Shown here: in pieces, positions 18,301 through 27,100 of the stretch
Layout of the letters: each line of letters begins with the position of its first letter
How positions within the stretch are numbered: position 1 is the first letter of the stretch
Assembly (NCBI GenBank): GCA_000466585.1
Contig: KE993508.1
Coordinates: forward strand, 399,040-463,039
Reading direction: 5' to 3'
DNA: 64,000 bases
From: Clostridiales bacterium oral taxon 876 str. F0540
GTDB lineage: Bacteria > Bacillota > Clostridia > Clostridiales > Clostridiaceae
Translations under genes and position numbers: made by a program
Notes under the pieces: generated by a model
What the model was told of the DNA's origin: nothing
Databases searched by the model: none
Seen by the model: only the letters and a program-made list of their open reading frames with translations

Positions 18301-19082
18301 TTAGCAGTAACTGTAACTACACATAAAGAGGTTTTTGCTCCGTCTTCAGTAGTTACTGCTATTGTAGCCTTTCCTTCGCTAACACCTTTAACTAACCCGT
18401 TAGTTACTGTTGCTACAGTCGGATTATCTGTAGACCAGGTAACATTTTTATTGCTGGCATTTGAAGGCAAAACTGTTGCTGTTAGCTGAGAAGTTTCGCC
18501 CGGCTTAAGGCTTAGAGTGTTTTTATCTAAAGTTACTCCTGTAACGTTTACAGGTGCTGATGCAGCCTCTTGTGTTATAACCACATCATCAAGTGATAAA
18601 TTACCTGCTGACTTTGTATATGTGAATCTTATCTGCTTTGTTGAAGTATCCAAGATGTAAGTCTTAGTAGTACCAGTAGTAGGCAATGGCTTAATATCTT
18701 CAACTGATGACCAAGTAGTTCCATCTGACTTTTCTACAAATAAATGAGAATTGGCATCAGTGGTTTGTCCTTTTATCCAAAAGGATAAACTAGCTTGAGA
18801 AGTTAAATTAAAGTTCGGCGATACTAATTGATTATTATTTGACGCAAATTTAAGCGAAGGCGATGCCTTGCCAAAGTTGGTTGCAGTTGTATAGGTACCT
18901 ACAGTACCAATAAATGTCCAGTTAGCAGGTGCTACATTTGTAACTCCATCAAATCCTTCATTTATAACAGTAACAGTTTCCGCCTTAACTATCTGTAGCG
19001 GGCCCATTCCAACAAAGTTTGAAACAATCAAAGCAAGTGTCGTTACCCAGCTGAGAATTCTTGACTTTTTAGTTTTTATCAA
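12330..19082 (-). CDS. Giant secreted protein with three nucleotidase heads and Big2 domains (2250 residues)
   Basis: Extracellular phosphoesterase of unusual size. Signal peptide about 1-35 (ends VKA), a jelly-roll adhesin-type domain (36-175), a Big2 domain (178-262), and nucleotidase unit 1 (268-760; ITDFHGQLL, GGDLYQGT, GNHEFDWG). Two OB-fold-like domains follow (770-950), then nucleotidase unit 2 (960-1500), unit 3 (1512-2060) and two more Big2 domains (2062-2225). Units 2 and 3 share SDLHGAIYPMDYNTG, DNGDTIQGTP and GNHEFNYG and are near-duplicates offset by 553 codons. There is no sortase signal, so it is probably secreted or held non-covalently. The TTG start is 7 bases from GGGGGG at 19090-19095. 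Unit 1 is UshA-like; units 2 and 3 resemble cyclic phosphodiesterase/nucleotidases. Confidence 0.88.
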   Translation of the reverse strand: MIKTKKSRILSWVTTLALIVSNFVGMGPLQIVKAETVTVINEGFDGVTNVAPANWTFIGTVGTYTTATNFGKASPSLKFASNNNQLVSPNFNLTSQASLSFWIKGQTTDANSHLFVEKSDGTTWSSVEDIKPLPTTGTTKTYILDTSTKQIRFTYTKSAGNLSLDDVVITQEAASAPVNVTGVTLDKNTLSLKPGETSQLTATVLPSNASNKNVTWSTDNPTVATVTNGLVKGVSEGKATIAVTTEDGAKTSLCVVTVTANAPPTNKTFDIVEITDFHGQLLDSTNTKPVGAGLAYLVQQVKASNPDRTLIIGGGDLYQGTPTSNVLQGVPVQQVMSNMGMEATALGNHEFDWGLDVIKNKTMVGASYQIVCANMYNKGTDTRTFNPYKIVTKDGVRIAVIGAILKDAPTIILPANVKDYDFRDVATEVNAAAKEIRDNNKADIVLAVIHDGGDSLNTIVNNLHRVDAVFGGHTHTTYDGVNKDADGKDVPTLNAASNGKGYIDFKITMDGATKALTFSSKGSNWKAFTATTTSPTDPECKKIVDDASAELLPIFNEVIGHDDAAYTKDQVDSPYGESQLGNWMADVVRNYANADVGMVNNGGIRLSPVPAGDITVGTIFNLMPFDNTVCTVTMTGAQLKYLLEQAVQDNGKGIQISGIKFVYDSTKPSYKPAVVAADGTITSPEVLGQRVQSMTRECDNTLIKDADILKVAAPDFVATGGDTFTGFLAPSIAATLVDSHYTVRDALNADVRAKGKITVVMNNRVDNQTAAVTPVALSSIAEARTTALKSVIIKGIVSAVNGNNVFMQDGTAGICVFNSGGKIFTAKKGDMISVTGNLSVYNGLLEITPSSAADVVLVSSGNTLAPKVVTVSGVTNQIQGQLVQLKSLTIDSIDNTGATMAHDSTGSINIYKMPVVTGLTAGDVVDVTGAVTCFGTTMELAVDSASDVVKVTSEPTGATISIVGTSDLHGAIYPMDYNTGAASNVGLARISTYMNNLRASNPYTMLIDNGDTIQGTPLVYYYNMIDKAAEYPMMKVMGAMHYDSWTLGNHEFNYGLDTLNRVIADANKNNIAVLSANTYNTSDNTNFVKPYYYKDLLVNGHRIRVGILGLTTKTIPSWEDPAHYAGLQFNDLVTEAQKWVPVMRNTEKCDVVIVAAHTGVSGASDTIPENQADLIAKQVSGIDAILAGHAHAGKTYTYANPDGKNVTIVEPKNGDGIFSRIDLNIDAQGNYTGLSAYNVDTSKDNTLVADPNILSIAKPYQDATLAYTNTVIGKSTGEFTGAGQTTGPTAIMELINKVQMSAAGSQLSIAAPLSASARIPAGDIKRQDIMGVYVYENFLFGVNMTGKQLKNWMEWSVRYYKQTTSAGDSIVKDPVLNIPDYNLDQLYGATYDVDLSQPACATDANGLVVSGNRIKNLRINGKLVSDTDVFKVAINNYRYNGGGGFMAAAGLKPGSDATIAATYYDSAKALGDDGQVRNMMFKYVQDNGTISPTNSNNWKISATPVEQAKPETISIVGTSDLHGAIYPMDYNTGLAANVGLARISSYMNNLRAANPNTMLIDNGDTIQGTPLVYYYNMIDKTAEYPMMKVMGAMHYDSWTLGNHEFNYGLDTLNRVIADAKKNNITVLSANTYKTADNSNFVNPYFIKTFTINGKTVKVGVLGLTTKTIPSWEDPAHYAGLQFNDLVTEAQKWVPVLKNQEKCDIVIVSAHSGTSNASDTIPENQADLIAKNVSGIDVILAGHAHTGKTYQFTNPDGKVIPVVEPKNGDGIFSQIDISIDVDGNLAGINAKNVDTSKDNTLVADPDILKAAQPYQDKTLEYTNTVIGQSTGEFTGAGQTTGPTAIMELINKVQMSAAGSQLSIAAPLSASARIPAGDIKRQDIMGVYVYENFLFGVNMTGKQLKNWMEWSVRYYKQTTNASDPIVKDPVLNIADYNLDQLYGATYDIDLSQPACTTDSTGLVISGGRIKNLKFNGKLVSDTDVFKVAINNYRYNGGGGFMAAAGLKPGSDLTIAATYYDSAKALGDDGQVRNMMFKYVQDNKTISPTNSNNWKVSAIPVIQEVPVTGIQLDKTSITIKTGTTASLVATVNPDNATNKKVTWKSSNESVASVDDNGIVTGILPGDAIITATTEDGGYTAEAKVVVEKVMVKSVRLNKSSIIMTSSQSSKLIAAINPGNATNKNVIWTVGDGSIVQISSMSNTATIKPIHFGTTTVTVRTVDGNFTDSCKIIVLPSLSGKFTALAAEEALFAN
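12930..16200 (-). repeat. Tandem duplication encoding nucleotidase units 2 and 3 (period 1659 bases)
   Basis: Two adjacent copies of a 1659-base (553-codon) module within one reading frame. Most of each copy has diverged, but 13372-13595 and 15031-15254 are identical over 224 bases, bounded by a single mismatch on each side. Confidence 0.9.
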
Positions 19083-19095
19083 TTAAATTCCCCCC

Positions 19096-19200
19096 ATTGT
19101 ATAACCTTTTGAGTTACACCTTATAATTATGGTTTATTTTGCAAGGAGCGTGATGTCATTTTTAAGAATCGAATAGATAAACCTCCCTCCTATTCAATTT
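19096..19200 (-). promoter_or_regulatory. Structured leader of the giant nucleotidase gene
   Basis: GGTTTAT (19131-19137) can pair with ATAAACC (19177-19183). GAATAG (19171-19176) can pair with CTATTC (19190-19195). The two pairings compete. I could not match the leader to a known riboswitch class. Confidence 0.3.
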
Positions 19201-19323
19201 TTAAGGTACTAATATTTTATTGTGGCAACATTACAATAATTCCATATATTGTAAGTATATTTATAGCAATTTTTATTAATATTACATAACTTATGTAAAT
19301 AATTTGTAATATTTTTAAAAACA

Positions 19324-19357
19324 AAAAACCTGGAGAAAATATTTTCTACAGGTTTTT
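19324..19357 (-). terminator. Terminator of topB
   Basis: Arms AAAAACCTG and CAGGTTTTT, extended by an inner palindrome AGAAAATATTTTCT; T-run on the minus strand. 14 bases past the topB stop codon. Confidence 0.82.
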
Positions 19358-19371
19358 AATAGTATTGCTTT

Positions 19372-21561
19372 TTACTGAAATTTTAATTTGGATAGTGCCT
19401 CTGCCAATGCTGAATTCATTGGTTCATCATTAGCTTTATTCTGCTGCTTTAAGAACTTAGATACATCCTTTTTGTTCACCTTGTTGCTTTCATTCTTTTT
19501 TCTCTCATTAAAGGCAGAGAGCTTTTCTCTATACCCGCAGCTGCAAACAAATATCTGTCCTTCACCTTCACCACGAAGTTCCAGCTTCTTATGACACTCA
19601 GGGCATCTTGCATTTGTTATTTTAGCAACTCCTTTTCTATAACCGCATTCCCTATCCTGACAAACAAGCATCTTGCCTTTTTTTCCGTTTACTTCAAGCA
19701 TATACTTGCCGCACTCTGGACATTTTGTCCTAGTAAGATTGTCGTGCCTAAACTTTTCTTCACTGTTTTTTATTTCGTTTACAACTTCCTTTGCGTAATT
19801 TCTCATCTCACTTATAAACTCGTTTTTATTAAGATCTCCTTTTGCTATAGCTCCGAGCTTCATCTCCCACTGTGCTGTAAGCTCAGGTGATTTGAGTTCC
19901 TCAGGAACCAGCTCCAGAAGTTGTCTTCCTTTAGAAGTAAGGTGAATATCTTTTCCTTTCTTCTCTAATAAGAAAGTGTTAAAGAGTTTCTCGATTATAT
20001 CAGCTCTGGTTGCAACTGTTCCTAGTCCTCCTGTTTCGCCTAATGTCTTAGCAAGCTCCTTATCACTGTTATCCATATATCTTACTGGGTTTTCCATAGC
20101 TGAAAGCAGTGTTGCTTCATTAAAGAATGCAGGCGGTTTTGTTTCACCCTTTGTCTGATTAAGTGAGTTTATTTTAAGCTTATCTCCCTTATTTATATTA
20201 GGTAAAAGCTGTTCTTTAAGTCCATTCTCTTCTTCATCGTCATCAAACCTGTTTTCATAGACTTCCTTCCAGCCCATATAAGAAACAACTTTACCCTTTG
20301 CTATAAAATATTCTTCTCCTATTTGAGCTTTTATTGAGGTTTCCTCATATTCAAAAGGAGGATATAAAACTGCTAAAAATCTTTTAGCAACTAGATCATA
20401 TATTTTTCTTTCTTTATCATTTAACGAACTAAATTGCACAGTCTCCTCAGTTGGAATAATGGCATGGTGATCTGATACTTTGCTGTTATCTACAAAGGAT
20501 TTACTTGTTTTTATTTGCTCCCTTAAAAGTTTAACAGCTAACTTAGAATATGGTCCAACCCCGCAGGCTTTAATTCTATCTTTTAGGGTATCAACTATAT
20601 CTGTAGATATATATCTGGAATCGGTTCTTGGATAAGTCAAGACCTTATGATGCTCATAAAGCTTTTGCATTATCGAAAGTGTTTCCTTTGCGGAGAAACC
20701 AAATATCTTATTTGCGTCTCTTTGAAGTTCTGTTAAGTCATAGAGCTGCGGAGAAAAACTCTTTTTATGAGTTTTATTTACTTCTAATACCTTAGCTTCT
20801 TTTCCTTTTACAGAACTAAGTATTTTATCGCACTTTTCTTTATCAAAGGTTCTTGTATCTTTGCTTTTTGCATCCTGCCAAGTTAGTCTAAGACCTTCAG
20901 CAGCTGCTGTAATACCATAGAAAGTCTTTGGCTTAAAGTTTTTAATTTCTTCTTCCCTCTTTGCTATAATAGCAATAGTTGGAGTTTGAACTCTTCCGCA
21001 GGATAATTGTGCATTAAATTTACAAGTTAAAGCTCTAGTTGCATTAATCCCAACTAACCAATCAGCTTCCGAACGAGCTACTGCGCTATAATAAAGATTT
21101 TCATAATCCTTTCCGGGTCTAAGCTTATTAAAACCTTCTTTAATTGCCTTATCAGTTACAGAAGATATCCATAATCTTTTAATTCTTTTTCTTACATTTG
21201 CTTTTTCAATTATCCACCTTGCAACAAGTTCGCCCTCTCGTCCTGCATCGGTAGCTATTATAATTTCTTCCACATCTTTTCTGTGCATTTGCTCTTTAAC
21301 CACAGTAAATTGTCTTCCGCTTTCTTTTATAACTACAAGTTTTAAATGCTCAGGAAGCATTGGTAAATCTTCAATTCTCCAAGACTTATATCTTTCATCA
21401 TAGCTTTCCGGATCGGCCAAGGTTACTAAATGTCCAAGAGCCCACGTTACTATATATTTATCTCCTTCTAAAAAGCCATTGCCTTGTTTTTTGCAATTTA
21501 AGACTCTGGCAATATCTCTTCCTACAGAAGGTTTTTCTGCTAGCACTAATATTTTACTCAT
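19372..21561 (-). CDS. topB: DNA topoisomerase III
   Basis: Type IA topoisomerase that relaxes and decatenates DNA through a covalent tyrosine link. The Toprim domain opens LVLAEKPSVGRDIARV, with DAGREGE near residue 100. The active-site region is YPRTDSRY near 310. The C-terminus carries two zinc ribbons (CPECGKY.. with CQDRECGY, and CPECHKK with CSCGY) at about 610-680. The chosen start is the ATG at 21561, with AAAGGAA 9 bases upstream; an in-frame TTG three codons earlier sits almost on the ribosome site. The 729-residue length fits the clostridial/Bacillus TopB form. A single-gene unit with its own terminator. Confidence 0.95.
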   Translation of the reverse strand: MSKILVLAEKPSVGRDIARVLNCKKQGNGFLEGDKYIVTWALGHLVTLADPESYDERYKSWRIEDLPMLPEHLKLVVIKESGRQFTVVKEQMHRKDVEEIIIATDAGREGELVARWIIEKANVRKRIKRLWISSVTDKAIKEGFNKLRPGKDYENLYYSAVARSEADWLVGINATRALTCKFNAQLSCGRVQTPTIAIIAKREEEIKNFKPKTFYGITAAAEGLRLTWQDAKSKDTRTFDKEKCDKILSSVKGKEAKVLEVNKTHKKSFSPQLYDLTELQRDANKIFGFSAKETLSIMQKLYEHHKVLTYPRTDSRYISTDIVDTLKDRIKACGVGPYSKLAVKLLREQIKTSKSFVDNSKVSDHHAIIPTEETVQFSSLNDKERKIYDLVAKRFLAVLYPPFEYEETSIKAQIGEEYFIAKGKVVSYMGWKEVYENRFDDDEEENGLKEQLLPNINKGDKLKINSLNQTKGETKPPAFFNEATLLSAMENPVRYMDNSDKELAKTLGETGGLGTVATRADIIEKLFNTFLLEKKGKDIHLTSKGRQLLELVPEELKSPELTAQWEMKLGAIAKGDLNKNEFISEMRNYAKEVVNEIKNSEEKFRHDNLTRTKCPECGKYMLEVNGKKGKMLVCQDRECGYRKGVAKITNARCPECHKKLELRGEGEGQIFVCSCGYREKLSAFNERKKNESNKVNKKDVSKFLKQQNKANDEPMNSALAEALSKLKFQ

Positions 21562-21600
21562 TAACTTCAATTCCTTTCAATCAGTTTAAAACATAAAAAT

Positions 21601-21628
21601 AAGGATAGATATTTTATCATCTATCCTT
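21601..21628 (-). terminator. Terminator of plsY
   Basis: Perfect 10-base arms AAGGATAGAT and ATCTATCCTT around an 8-base loop, followed on the minus strand by TTATTTTTATG. Confidence 0.82.
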
Positions 21629-21659
21629 ATGCTTACCCATTATATCACATTTAAAGCAT

Positions 21660-22274
21660 TTATTCCTCACCTTGGAGTATTCTTTTGATGTTATCCTTAT
21701 GTCTTACAACTATTAAAAGACATGATATAACTGCTCCAACTTTTATCCAAAGGGAATAATCAAGATAAAAACAAGCTACCACAATTGCCGCACTAGCAAG
21801 TATAGATCTCCTTGAGGCAGCTTTAAAAAATATATTTAGTATTATAAAAACTGCTGCTCCTATTAGCACAGGAACTGTTGCAATTATAAGAAGAGCGCCT
21901 GCAGTTGTAGCAACTCCTTTACCTCTGGCATTTTTCATAAAAGGCATAGTATCGTGACCTATTATTGCTAGAAGAGCAATAATAACATAAATTAAATCTT
22001 TATTTACAGGCAAACTTTCATACTTTAGGAGTTTCATTGCAACAAGAACTGGAAGCATGCCTTTTAAAATATCGATTAAGCCTGTACATATATATATGAG
22101 ATAACCTTGCCCTTTACTGTTTCCTGCCCTCTTAGCATTTGTTCCTCCTATGTTTCCACTGCCTACTTTCCTTAAATCTTTTCCAGTAAACAACTTAACA
22201 ACAATATATGCAGTTGGTATGGAACCCAGTAAAAATGAAAATATAAATAAACCTAAAAGTAAAAAGTAGTCCAT
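21660..22274 (-). CDS. plsY: Acyl-phosphate:glycerol-3-phosphate acyltransferase PlsY
   Basis: Membrane enzyme that transfers an acyl group from acyl-phosphate to glycerol-3-phosphate, the first step of phospholipid synthesis with PlsX. The 204-residue multi-helix protein carries the three PlsY loops: LLGSIPTAYIV with GSGNIGGTNAKR, then GHDTMPF followed by GKGVAT. The canonical His in GH and the GKGVAT motif are present. AAGGAGAAAAAC lies before the ATG. It is separated from topB by a terminator and so is transcribed alone. Confidence 0.93.
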   Translation of the reverse strand: MDYFLLLGLFIFSFLLGSIPTAYIVVKLFTGKDLRKVGSGNIGGTNAKRAGNSKGQGYLIYICTGLIDILKGMLPVLVAMKLLKYESLPVNKDLIYVIIALLAIIGHDTMPFMKNARGKGVATTAGALLIIATVPVLIGAAVFIILNIFFKAASRRSILASAAIVVACFYLDYSLWIKVGAVISCLLIVVRHKDNIKRILQGEE

Positions 22275-22360
22275 GTTTTTCTCCTTAATAATAGCTTATA
22301 ATCTTCTGTGTTTTGAGTATAGTATAGCATACTTTTATGTATACCATGGATTATATGCTT

Positions 22361-22389
22361 TTGACAAGCCTATCCTTATCTGCTAAACT
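22361..22389 (+). promoter_or_regulatory. Possible promoter of the DMT transporter gene
   Basis: TTGACA and TAAACT separated by 17 bases, about 115 bases upstream of the start codon. Between them and the gene, ATAGCCT and AGGCTAT (about 22436-22475) can form a hairpin. Confidence 0.35.
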
Positions 22390-22504
22390 TATTTTGAATT
22401 TATCATAAAACTTTAATGCCATATTTATTCGGAAAATAGCCTTTAGGCATCATTTTCAACTAGGCTATACTATAAAGATGCAATATACATATTTGGGGGT
22501 AAAC

Positions 22505-23389
22505 ATGAAAAAAATATATGGAATTATTTACGCACTGCTTTCCTCTGCAGCCTTTGGTCTAATGCCTATATTTGCAAAAACAATGTATAACAGCGGCAGT
22601 AATACCTTTACAGTTCTTAGCTTTAGGTTCTTGTTGGCTTCATTAATGCTTTTCATATATTTTCTTATTTTTAAGATTGATTTTAAGGTTAGTAAAATGC
22701 AGCTTTTGATATTGATAGCAATAGGAATTTTAGGCTATACTTCAACTGGTCTAACTCTATTTTATTCTTATAATTATATTTCAGTTGGATTAGCTACTAC
22801 AATGCATTTTATTTATCCAGCAATAGTAATAATACTTAACTATTTAATATATAAGGAAAAGTTTACAAAATATAAAGCGGCAGCACTCATAATTTCAATG
22901 TCAGGAGTTTATGTTTTAATCGGTATTAAAACACAAGGAATCCATTTTGGAGGAGCTATTCTAGCATTGCTTTCAGGGTTTACTTATGCAGGCTGCGTTA
23001 TGGGTATGCATCATAAAGCTATTAAAGACTTAAGCAATTTAGTTACGGTTTTTTATTTTTCAGTTTCGGCAGGGGTTTCTTTACTCTTAATTACCCTTTT
23101 GAGCAGAAAGCTCTATTTTCCATTAAATGCTTCAACAATAACTTCTATTATTGGGATTTCACTAATTTCAACAATTGTTTCCATAGGATTATTTGTTAAG
23201 GCATTAAAGATAATTGGTCCTTCTTCTACTTCTATACTCGGTACCTTCGAACCTATTGTCAGTATAATTATGGGTATCATTTTATTTAGTGAAAAAATAA
23301 CCTTAACCTTGATACTTGGCACTATATTAATACTTTTATCTGTTGTCATTTTGGCAAAAGAAAAAGATAATAACGAAAGCTGTTCCTAA
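22505..23389 (+). CDS. DMT-family (EamA) membrane transporter
   Basis: A predicted exporter of small metabolites. About ten transmembrane helices form two EamA repeats (about 5-140 and 150-290). The first begins GIIYALLSSAAFGLMPIFAK and the second ends in SIIMGIILFSEKITLT, the usual repeat signature. The substrate cannot be told from sequence. The start is the ATG at 22505, 4 bases after GGGGGT (22495-22500), rather than an upstream in-frame ATG at 22478 that has no ribosome site. It converges on the phosphatase gene and shares a bidirectional terminator with it. Confidence 0.88.
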   Translation: MKKIYGIIYALLSSAAFGLMPIFAKTMYNSGSNTFTVLSFRFLLASLMLFIYFLIFKIDFKVSKMQLLILIAIGILGYTSTGLTLFYSYNYISVGLATTMHFIYPAIVIILNYLIYKEKFTKYKAAALIISMSGVYVLIGIKTQGIHFGGAILALLSGFTYAGCVMGMHHKAIKDLSNLVTVFYFSVSAGVSLLLITLLSRKLYFPLNASTITSIIGISLISTIVSIGLFVKALKIIGPSSTSILGTFEPIVSIIMGIILFSEKITLTLILGTILILLSVVILAKEKDNNESCS

Positions 23390-23406
23390 GATACTGGAAC
23401 AGCTTT
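23376..23406. terminator. Bidirectional terminator
   Basis: Arms AAAGCTGTTCC and GGAACAGCTTT around a 9-base loop, overlapping the 3' end of the DMT gene and just before the phosphatase stop codon. Confidence 0.8.
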
Positions 23407-23408
23407 TG

Positions 23409-23945
23409 CTATTTATCATATATATATAATTTTCCATTGCTGGCTTTTATAAAGCCTCTTCCCTTAAATCCTTTTTTTCTAAGCATCTTTTGTATTTCAT
23501 AAAGAGTTCCCGCGTGACTTACTATAAGAATATTACTTTTAGGTCCATTTTCTTCAATAATAGTATTTAATATATCATTAATTCGTTCCAAAGTTTTATT
23601 TCTTTTTTCAGGCTGTGATGCATGATCCCTTATCCATGCAAATCTGGCAATAATCGCCCAAACCTGATAAGGTATTTTAAACTTAAAGTTTGCCCAGGCG
23701 GCAGTTGGAACTTCTATAAGCTTATCAGAGGTTATAATTTCCCCGTGATATATGGTCTTAGCTGTAGTAACCGCCCTCGGAAGAGTGCTGCAGTAGCATT
23801 TTTCCCAATATTCGTCTACTACAAGTTCATTCGCTATGACTGCTGCCTTATCATAATTATAAACATGCATATTAAATTCTTCCGCAGTCATAAATCTTTT
23901 TCTTTTTAAATCTACCTTAAAGTGTCTTACCAATCCTATTCTCAT
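23409..23945 (-). CDS. Histidine phosphatase superfamily protein
   Basis: A cytosolic phosphomutase-like phosphatase of 178 residues. The catalytic His is in LVRHFKV near residue 8, slightly divergent from the usual RHGE. It also has the Arg of the CSTLPRAVTTA motif near residue 55 and the second His in IVSHAGT near residue 143. Substrate unknown. The start ATG follows GAAAGGTAGAAAG. Monocistronic. It is unrelated in context to the cobC-type phosphatase at 49683. Confidence 0.8.
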   Translation of the reverse strand: MRIGLVRHFKVDLKRKRFMTAEEFNMHVYNYDKAAVIANELVVDEYWEKCYCSTLPRAVTTAKTIYHGEIITSDKLIEVPTAAWANFKFKIPYQVWAIIARFAWIRDHASQPEKRNKTLERINDILNTIIEENGPKSNILIVSHAGTLYEIQKMLRKKGFKGRGFIKASNGKLYIYDK

Positions 23946-24116
23946 AAAACTTTCTACCTTTCTTATTGTTTTTATCCATAGATGTTTTATAAATAAATTA
24001 AACTTATGCTTACATCGAATTATTAAAGCTTTTACAGTTTTTTAGTTAGTATTATTTATAGTGAATCAAAAACTCTATATATATAATTTACATTATTACT
24101 TATAGTATACCTAAAG

Positions 24117-24146
24117 AAAAAGATAAAGCCAAAGCTTTATCTTTTT
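24117..24146 (-). terminator. Terminator of the hybrid histidine kinase gene
   Basis: Arms AAAAAGATAAAGC and GCTTTATCTTTTT around a 4-base loop; the stem includes part of the stop codon at 24145-24147. Confidence 0.8.
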
Positions 24147-27100
24147 ACATATATATGTCCGAAAACTCTATATTCAAACTTTTATCAAATTTTGATTCAG
24201 GGACTTCTTTGTAGATAAAATCGTTATTTATATTTTCTGAAGCTACAGTTTTTGAAGGGAACATTATGATAAATTCTGTACCTTCACCAAGCTTACTCTT
24301 AGCTTCAATTTTACCACCATGCATTTCCACTAAGGATTTCACTAAGGAAAGACCTATACCGCTACCTTCGCTTCTTCTTGTCATGGATTTATCTACTTGA
24401 GCAAAACGTTCGAATATAAATTCAAGCTTATCCTCAGGAATACCTATACCTGAATCTTTTACTGATATTTCAACAAACTCATCTTTATCATATACATTTA
24501 CATCTATACTTCCACCTTCATTAGTAAACTTTACCGCATTTGAAAGTATATTGAGCATAATTCTTTCAAGTTTTTCTTCATCATAACAAATTATTTTCTC
24601 CTCAACATCTGTATCAAAAGTAATTGCTATGTTTTTAGACTTAATATATTCGGCCACAGATTGAGTTATTTCTTCAACAGCATAAATAATATTTCCCTTA
24701 ACCAGATTTAAACTAATATATCCCCCGTTTACCTTTGTCATATCAATCAGATTGTTTATTAGTCTTAAAAGTCTTAAGGAATTTTGATTCATAATGCTTA
24801 AATAGTATTTTATTTTGTCCTCTCCCATCTTTGTATCACCTGATAAAGTTCCCATCAGCTGAATAGTACTGCAAATAACGTTTAATGGTGTTCTTAGCTC
24901 ATGTGACAAGTTAGTGAAAAATTCGGTCCTAAGCTTGTCATACTCCATAAGCTCTTCAACTTTTCTACTGCTTTCAATATTTTTTTCATTTAAATTTTTC
25001 ACCTTTTTATTTGCCTTAGCAATATCATGTATCAGCTTGATTTCCTTACTAACTGATTGCTTAAGAGCAATCAAAGTATTTATTCTCGCATTTAGCTCAT
25101 GCTTGTTAAAAGGCTTCACCAAATAATCATTAGCTCCACACTCAAAGGACACTACTAAATTCTCAAGCTTGTTGTCTGCGGTCATTATTAAGATTGGAAG
25201 CTCAAATAAGGAATATTTTTCTCTTACAAAATTACAAACCTCATAGCCTAATAAATCAGGCATCATCATATCCAATATAATAAGATCAAAATCTTTTTGG
25301 TCTTCCAATACTTTCAAGGCATCTTTTCCATTATATGCATTAACTATTGAAAATTTATCGCCCTTGAGGAATCCTTCTAATACTTTATGATTTATATATT
25401 CATCATCAACTATAAGAATCTTATTTTTCTTGCTAGCATCATTAATCTCTTTAGTAACATTTTTACCTAACGTTTCGTTATAATCCTTATTTTGAATATA
25501 ATTATCATAAAAAGATATTTCATCATTTATAAGCTGTTCTTCACTGCATAGAGGAAGAGTGAAACTAAATACACTGCCTTCTCCTTCCTTGGAAGAAACA
25601 TGAATACTGCCGCCATGAAGTTCAATTAAATTTTTTGTAATATAAAGCCCTAGTCCAGTACCTCCATATTTTTCTCCTATGCCATCAACTTGCTCATAAA
25701 TAGAGAATATTTTGTTTAGTTTATCTTTCGGTATGCCGATACCTGTATCCTGTATACAAATCTCAATAAAATTATTTATTATTTTATAAGAAATAGTGAT
25801 TTTACCTTTGTGCGTAAACTTAATAGCATTTCCTATCAAATTGTAAAAAATCTGCTGTACCCTGTCCTCATCACCAAAAACATAAGGCACATCTCCTTCT
25901 ATCAAATTCTCAATTTTGATATTTTTATTGGCGTTTAAAGCATTAGAAAATTTTATAACTATATCTACTGCCTTTTTTATGTTAACTGGCTTTCTGCAAA
26001 GAATCACATTACCATTCTTAAGTTTTGAAAATATCATAATGTCATTAACTAAATTTGATAAACGTTTTGCGCTGCTATTTATTAAAAGCAAGTCTTCCTT
26101 TTGTTCAAAATAAATAATACTATTTCCATTAATTAAGCTTTCAGATAAACCAATAATTCCATTTAAAGGAGTCTTAAGCTCATGTGACGTCATAGCTAAA
26201 AAATCATCTTTCAAATTGTTTAATGATTTTAATTTTTCGCTCATATCCTCAATATTAGAAAGAGCAAGAGACTGTCTTTCAGCTAAAATGAAAGAGCTGC
26301 ATACAATAAATATAAGTGTTCCTAAAGGAGCAAATGAACCGGTTAAAATAATACTATACTCATATAATATGTCATTAATTCTAGTTAAAAGTAATGAAAA
26401 TAGAGCAATAACTATAACATGATCGCTTTGATTCCCGAAAACATATACTTTTGAGATTTTAAAAATTAAATATAACAAAATAATCATTGTTAAGACTTCA
26501 AACGGGAATATTAAATCCGAGTAATATTTCCAAGGGCTTAGAAGAACCAATATACCATAGATATATGCTGAATACTTAGTACCCTTAACAACTTTTGGTG
26601 TCAAAATTCCCTTATAAAATTCATTTATGAAAAGTACAATAAACGGTATATATAAATAAAATGTCCAATGCATTATTTTGCCTGAAATAAAATAACTAAA
26701 ATCAGGAAAAATGCAAATAAAAAATCTTTCCCCTAAAAATAATGTTCTTATTGCTACTATTAAGCAAACTATTGCAAAGTATAATGTCGACTTGTCCTTT
26801 TTTCTTTTGATAAACAGTCCAAAATTATAAATTGCAGCAACAAAGGTTCCTCCAAAAATAAATAGGTCAAAGGCCAGCTTTATGTTGTTATACTTATTTA
26901 TCTGCGAATATTCACCTATTGATATGTTATCCACATAGCTGTATTTTGAATAAAAATTACTTACTTGCAGAACTAAATCAATCTCTCCATTTTGAGCGTA
27001 CACTCCACCTGATTTTGGCAAGAGTTGAGGTTTCATGGTATTTTTATCTTTACTTACTGTTCCTACAGATATTACTTCTCTGCCATTAGCCCATAATTTA

